Part shown: positions 59,388-64,000 of the stretch, in pieces
Numbering within the stretch: position 1 is the first letter of the stretch
How the letters are laid out: each line of letters starts with the position of its first letter
Assembly: GCA_001466705.2 (NCBI GenBank)
Contig: LATX02000185.1
Location: 248,001 to 312,000, forward strand
Direction of reading: 5' to 3'
DNA: 64,000 nucleotides
Source: Moniliophthora roreri
Lineage: Eukaryota; Basidiomycota; Agaricomycetes; Agaricales; Marasmiaceae
Notes under the pieces: generated by a model
Databases searched by the model: none
What the model saw: the letters and a program-made list of their open reading frames with translations, nothing else
Told to the model about the DNA's origin: nothing
Made by a program: the position numbers and the translations under genes

Positions 59388-60584
59388 ATGTCACTTGAGA
59401 ACCTCAAAGTATCTACGCTCGGGAACCTCTCAGGTAAAATTGCACTAATCACTGGCGGAGGAACCGGACTGTGAGCCTCTTCTCTTCCTCATACCAACAT
59501 CCCATTCGTCTGACCCCGCTGAACCAGTGGCCTTATGATAGCAAAAAGCTTCCTCGCAAACGGAGCCGCCAAAGTCTACATCACAGGTCGTCGTCTAGAG
59601 GTATTGCAAAAGGCGGCCGAAGCCTACCCCGGACTTGCACCGTAAGTCAAATCCTCGCAAATCTCCGGTGATCGTTGGACCCCGACAACGTTGAATAGAC
59701 TCCAGCTGGACGTGACGGACAAGACATCCATCACCGCCGCAGTCAAGGTCGTCCAAGAAAATGACGGAAAACTAGATGTTCTCGTTAACAAGTCGGTCTC
59801 AATCTTTTTTCTTCGGGTTCTAACCAGAAATATTTACTGATACCCACAAACCTTAGTGCAGGAATTGCAGGACAACCTGTTTTTACCGGTGAAACCCTCG
59901 ACACGTCTAGATCCTATGGCCAGGCATTCTTCAATGACGAATCCTTTGAACGATGGGCTAATACTATATCAACCAACACCACCTCCACTTTCTTTATGAC
60001 CATGGGATTCCTCGACTTGCTCATCGAAAGCGCAAATGCTCGCAGACGCGAGGGAGACGAGACTGCAACTTCTAGCGTGATCAATATCTCTAGCGGTGCT
60101 GGAGAGACGCATTTGTCGTTTTTCGTCGTGAGTGCTATTTTTCCGTGGTTGTAATAAGGACCAGAGGAGCTCAACGATTGAATCGAAAAAAAAAAAAAAA
60201 CGAACTAGTATTCATATGGCGTGTCGAAAGCGGGGCTTAACCACCTCACTAAAACCCTCGCTACGGAATTTGCGTTGAAGGATATACCTGTTCGTGTTAA
60301 TGCTATCCTTCCGGGACTCTTCCACTCGGAGATCACGGCTGGCATACCTGGAGGGCTCGAGAATCTCGCAAAATCTGCTATCCCTGGAGGAGTAAACCCT
60401 ACTCCGTTGAGACGACCCGGACGGTAAGGTTCTGCTGTTAACATATCAGAAAAGGGTTATTCATCTGTTTCTCAGGGAAGGAGAGCTTGGAGCAGCGGCA
60501 GTCTATCTCGCGTCAGATGCCGGTTCTTATACCAATGGGCATCTGTTGCATGTAGACGGCGGTCATATGCTCGTGAATCCATAG
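59388..60584 (+). CDS. Short-chain dehydrogenase/reductase (SDR2)
   Basis: Paralogue of SDR1 in the opposite orientation. The protein starts MSLENLKVSTLGNLSG, then IALITGGGTGL (TGxxxGxG), AKSFLANGAAKVYITGRRLE, LDVTDKTS, LDVLVNNAGIAGQ, STNTTSTFFMTMGFL, SSVINISSGAG (catalytic Ser region), YSYGVSKAGL (catalytic YxxxK), VRVNAILPGLFHSE, and ends DGGHMLVNP at 60584. Splice sites were read at the same positions as in SDR1, including the intron between GGGTG and GLM and the one before YSYGVS. It appears intact. The substrate is unknown; the closest relation in the window is SDR1, about 6 kb away. Confidence 0.92.
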
Positions 60585-60979
60585 AACCAGCAGCAAATGG
60601 CTGATATCTAGTTACGTTGTTACTTGAAATGACAAATGAAAGAATATCTGGATACCACTGGGCAAATACCGTAGATCGGCGTGTTTGAGGACGACTTATG
60701 ATTAGGACCGCTCGAGCGAGACCCGTTGAGTCTTTCCTACCTAGGGTGCGTTTCGTCCGGTAATAGGATCTCTGGATAACTGCCAGTAGACTCACGTGTT
60801 CTGTGAAATTATATTCAATGAGCTCGAGCCTCTTCCCCCAAAAGTAGAATATATACACTTGCTTGGAGAGCGTCCGACCTCGTTCACGCTGATCGAAATA
60901 TTCGCGTCGGAAAACCGACGTGATTGCCAAATTCCATCTAAATTTCAAATGAAGGACCAGAAAACAAAGATCTAAGGGA
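60585..60979. other. Short convergent intergenic region
   Basis: 3' flanks of SDR2 and the GH5 gene. A minus-strand open frame of 158 codons (60472-60948) partly overlaps SDR2 and has no domain. Confidence 0.5.
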
Positions 60980-63900
60980 TTAAGATCTCATAACCAATAG
61001 CATAATGATACCTCCAACAATCCCTAACAATCCTACCACAACTGCAATAACGGTGTTGCCCCAATCGCCCCAGAAATCGTTCAGCCAAAACACCGGTCTT
61101 CTCAGCTTTGGTGTTACCACGGCCTCTACGCGGTGGATTTTGCCTGGGGTAGTATCCCTCGCAACGATGAATAGTGTCTGCCTCTCCTCATCGTAGCGAT
61201 AAGCGTATCCCTTCGAGTCGAGTCCAGATACCACCAACTCGCGTCCTTGAGTCAAGGAATGGGGAACAAATATTTCCGTTTCTCGGGCTTTGAGTGGGAT
61301 GCCCTGCGCCAGCGGTGGATCCATGACGGAGGGGCTTCCCTTGCTAACCTCGGACGGATTAACCCACTCAAAGACAAACCTCCCTTCCGTAACTTCGTAC
61401 TCAAACTTGATTGGCACCCCAGCGGTTTTAGCTGGATACGGTCTGACGATGACAGGGAGGATACGTCCACCATTATCTAACGTGACTGATGTTTGATGAT
61501 AATCCAGTAGGAAAGGAGGTAAAGCCCGGCCACGAGAGAACCAGGAAAAGTTTTCGCCGTTCCAAAAGTCCCCGGCAGAGTCGGTGTTGTAGGGGTTGTA
61601 GTTCCATAGGCTATAAACAGCACAAATGTCAGGACGGAAAGGATATGGGATATGGGAACGCACGTGAACCCAACCAAAGCTCTATCTAACGCAGTGATAA
61701 GTGCATCCATCATTCTGGCTTGCCATGTAAAGTCGTCTGTGTCAAATGCTTCGCCTTTGCTATACCAAGCAGATGGAGGATTATTAGCAGCTATATCTCC
61801 CATCGAGGCGTGTCCGAGAACGTACTTCATATCCATGGGAACACCACATTCACCAATAATGACCGGTTTTTCTCCCAAGGCTTTGTAGCCAGATTCAACG
61901 ATGTTGCGGATCTGAAGGGCATAGTTGTCTCGAGCACCGCGTTGGCCCCAGTAGAATGTTTTGAGCGGGAACATTCCCTGCGAGTCGGCTAAGCTTCAGA
62001 GGATATACTAAAGTAAGGATACACACTCGAGACAGCCCTTGGACGTTCACCGTAAAGTCGCCAAAGGCCTTATCAAATAACGCCCGTAGGTCGTACCTGC
62101 ATAACAAATACAGTCAGACATGAAGGACATAAATAATAGCGATAGAAATGGAGTACGAACCAGTGAGGAGCGTATACCATGTTCGAAGGCTGATGTTCGG
62201 GAGTAAAGGTGGTTGGACAGAACTAACGTAACAGCTTCACTAGGATTCCTCAACGTCGCGGACCAAAATAGACATACCTCGTTGGGTATAACTTCCACAA
62301 ACACAATTTTTTCGGGGGGGGAGACTCTTCTGACCCTCTCTGTCCACTTTTTCAAAAAGGGATAGTAGAAATCTGTGTACCAATCAATCTATTCATATTA
62401 ATCAGCTTCTTGTGACCGCCGTTGACAGAAACGGGACGAACCTTTGCTCCAGTCATCGGGTGCTTAACAAAGTAGTTCTCCCTTAACATGACCGCCTCAT
62501 CTTTGTTTTTACACCATCCCCAAACACCATGCATCTCCCAGATACACTTTCCCTGCGTGGGCCCATCTGGCCGCCATACCTTCCTACCTTCGGTATTGAG
62601 TGTAGCTTGGCCGGTCTTACGAGTTGGCATGGGGAACGAGCGAGTCCAGACAGCGACGGTGGTTGGATGGCCTGCGCCTAATTGAAACGATTCAAAAGCC
62701 GTGGCTATTTGGGGAGTTGTAGTGAAATAATGAAAGCAGAGGATAAGAGAGATCACTCACGTATACTGCCGAGGTGTAAATCAGTATTGTAGTCGAAACC
62801 GTGAAGAGACTGCAAATCTATGTATCCCCTATGGGGTTCGTTCATCATCTGCATAGCACAGTAAGTTCGTGTATGTGAGCGTTGAAGAAATGCGGATCAC
62901 CTCAAATCCTATAACAGCTTCTAGATCACCAACGGCCTTTACTAAAACTTCAGACATCTCTATGAAAGCATTCTGTAGAAATTCCTGAGCGGTCACTTGT
63001 TGGCCATGGCGGTTCTTGATGGTGAGTTTTGGCGCAAATGTGTCGCCAGCCCAGAACACTGTTCTACACACGACACAATGTCAGCATGTACTGTGGCATT
63101 ATAAACTGTATAACGTACGCCATAGTGGACGCAGCCAGCTTCTGATATCCACAAGGCCAAAGGCCTCTCTCTGATTCGATGTGGCCTCCGCCCTTGACGC
63201 CTTTGAGCCAAGCTGCTCCCGTTGGCTCAAGTTCGTGTAGATCAAAACCAACATATTCCAATGTCCATGCTGGTGCTCCAGAACCGCCGGAATAGCGAGA
63301 CCAAACATCTTGATGTAGAGCGACGAATGCGATCATCCCGTATCGAGGTAGCAGCTCAAGAATGCTACGAAGATAGGCGAGGTATTCTATGTCATAGATG
63401 CCTCTGAAACAAAAGCCATAAGCTGGGATGTGAAAGAAAGGACGTGAAGTCGAACTCACGGCCCAGCATGTTCCACTGCTTCCCAAGTGACAAGGAACCG
63501 TATGAAGGTAAATCCCCATCTTCGCAAACGAGAAAAATGTTCATGAGCTTCCTCTAGCGGAAATGGTCGTCCAACGAAGGTTACAGTTTCTGCTTCAGAT
63601 GGAAAGACTTCGTCGTCATGATTTGCTGGGCTATAAATGCATAAAGTTACTGTCTCTACGCAAAGCAAATCGTTGCGCACCTCTTACATGACCCAGAGAG
63701 ATTTACTCCTCGCAAATTGCAGACGCGCCCATATCTGTCCACGAAATGTCTGCCTGATATACGTATGTCGTTGCCTGTCCACTCATGTGCATAACCCTTG
63801 GAGGATCCGGGAATGTAGGAGGAAGAGGTTGAGGGGTGCTCTTTGTCGACCTTGATCGTATTTTTCTAAAAAAAATTGTCAGCTTTTGTCAACGCAACTT

Positions 63901-64000
63901 CTTCATTACTGATACTTACAGCTACGGCCTCGGAGCTGCTCGTTTGAGGCATTTCGTCCCCTACAAGGATGTAAGACGAGTCCAAGCTCGACGAGCTCAT
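60980..64000 (-). CDS. GH5 glucosylceramidase/sterylglucosidase-type enzyme with C-terminal membrane anchor
   Basis: Many exons. The N-terminus is MSSSSLDSSYILVGDEMPQT, then SGRHFVDRYGRVCNLRGVNL, VTWEAVEH, LHQDVWSRYSGGSGAPAWTL, the acid/base motif MMNEPHRGYI, DWYTDFYYPF, MVYAPHWYDL, the nucleophile in VIIGECGVPMD, then FTLWNYNPYNTDSAGD and DFWNGENFSWF. A beta-sandwich-like C-terminus precedes a hydrophobic segment (TVIAVVVGLLGIVGGIIMLL) before MRS-stop. The order is that of fungal GH5 EGCrP/Sgl1-type enzymes, which cleave glucosylceramide or ergosteryl glucoside. Both catalytic Glu are present. The start codon occupies the last three bases of the window, so any promoter or longer 5' end lies outside. 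Confidence 0.92.

Noticed and set aside
1..64000. A secondary-metabolite gene cluster
   Set aside because: EH, SDR and a zinc-cluster regulator are present, but no PKS, NRPS, terpene synthase, DMAT synthase, RiPP precursor or P450 was recognised, and the genes are interleaved with housekeeping ones.

Overview
The window looks like nuclear DNA of a mushroom-forming basidiomycete (Agaricomycetes). Genes carry many short introns of about 50-60 bp with GT-AG ends, and the set is typical of that group: DUF6534-type membrane proteins, F-box/LRR-type proteins, an SC15-like secreted protein, a zinc-cluster regulator with its zinc finger at the C-terminus, a GT90/CAP10-type glycosyltransferase, and a capsular-associated SGNH-type protein. 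No virus, bacterial operon, CRISPR array or complete autonomous transposon was recognised. All gene models below were spliced by eye; family names come from remembered motifs, not database searches.

Layout. 1-5785 is a gene-poor, AT-rich block with almost no CpG (about a dozen in 5.7 kb), most simply decayed, formerly methylated repeat DNA. It ends inside a 765-bp direct duplication (5627-6391 and 6393-7156) whose copies meet at a single N. 7709-16167 is accessory: DUF6534 paralogue A (+), an F-box gene (+), an epoxide-hydrolase gene EH1 (-), a tRNA-like sequence and a broken F-box copy. 16226-19096 is a housekeeping pair, PTPA (-) and SURF6/Rrp14-like (+), with start codons 45 bp apart. An SC15-like secreted protein follows (20447-21168). 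23001-26452 is a second DUF6534/epoxide-hydrolase pair (paralogue B + and EH2 -) in the same convergent arrangement; B has a duplicated, broken 5' end in front of it, and EH2 lacks the catalytic nucleophile.

27723-39293 holds cell-surface genes: a secreted protein with Ala/Thr-rich repeats, a mucin-like single-pass membrane protein, a capsular-associated SGNH-type protein, and DUF6534 paralogue C. 39294-42800 is weakly coding. 42816-50070 holds a multi-spanning membrane protein with an apparent frameshift, an unresolved gene, a small conserved-looking protein and the zinc-cluster regulator. 50717-53222 holds a short-chain dehydrogenase (SDR1) and an internally deleted tandem copy of it. The right end has a small basic protein, the GT90 enzyme, a second complete SDR (SDR2), and a GH5 glucosylceramidase/sterylglucosidase-type enzyme whose start codon is the last three bases of the window.

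How the genes relate. Local duplication and decay dominate: three DUF6534 genes, two EH genes, two F-box copies (one broken), two SDRs plus a remnant, and a duplicated gene 5' end. The three DUF6534 genes share a 13-nt microexon. The repeated [DUF6534 > < EH] pair suggests that a two-gene unit was duplicated and that one hydrolase then lost catalysis. The GT90, SGNH and GH5 genes fit glycan or glycolipid metabolism in the secretory pathway, but no biosynthetic core enzyme (PKS, NRPS, terpene synthase) is present, so I do not call a biosynthetic cluster.
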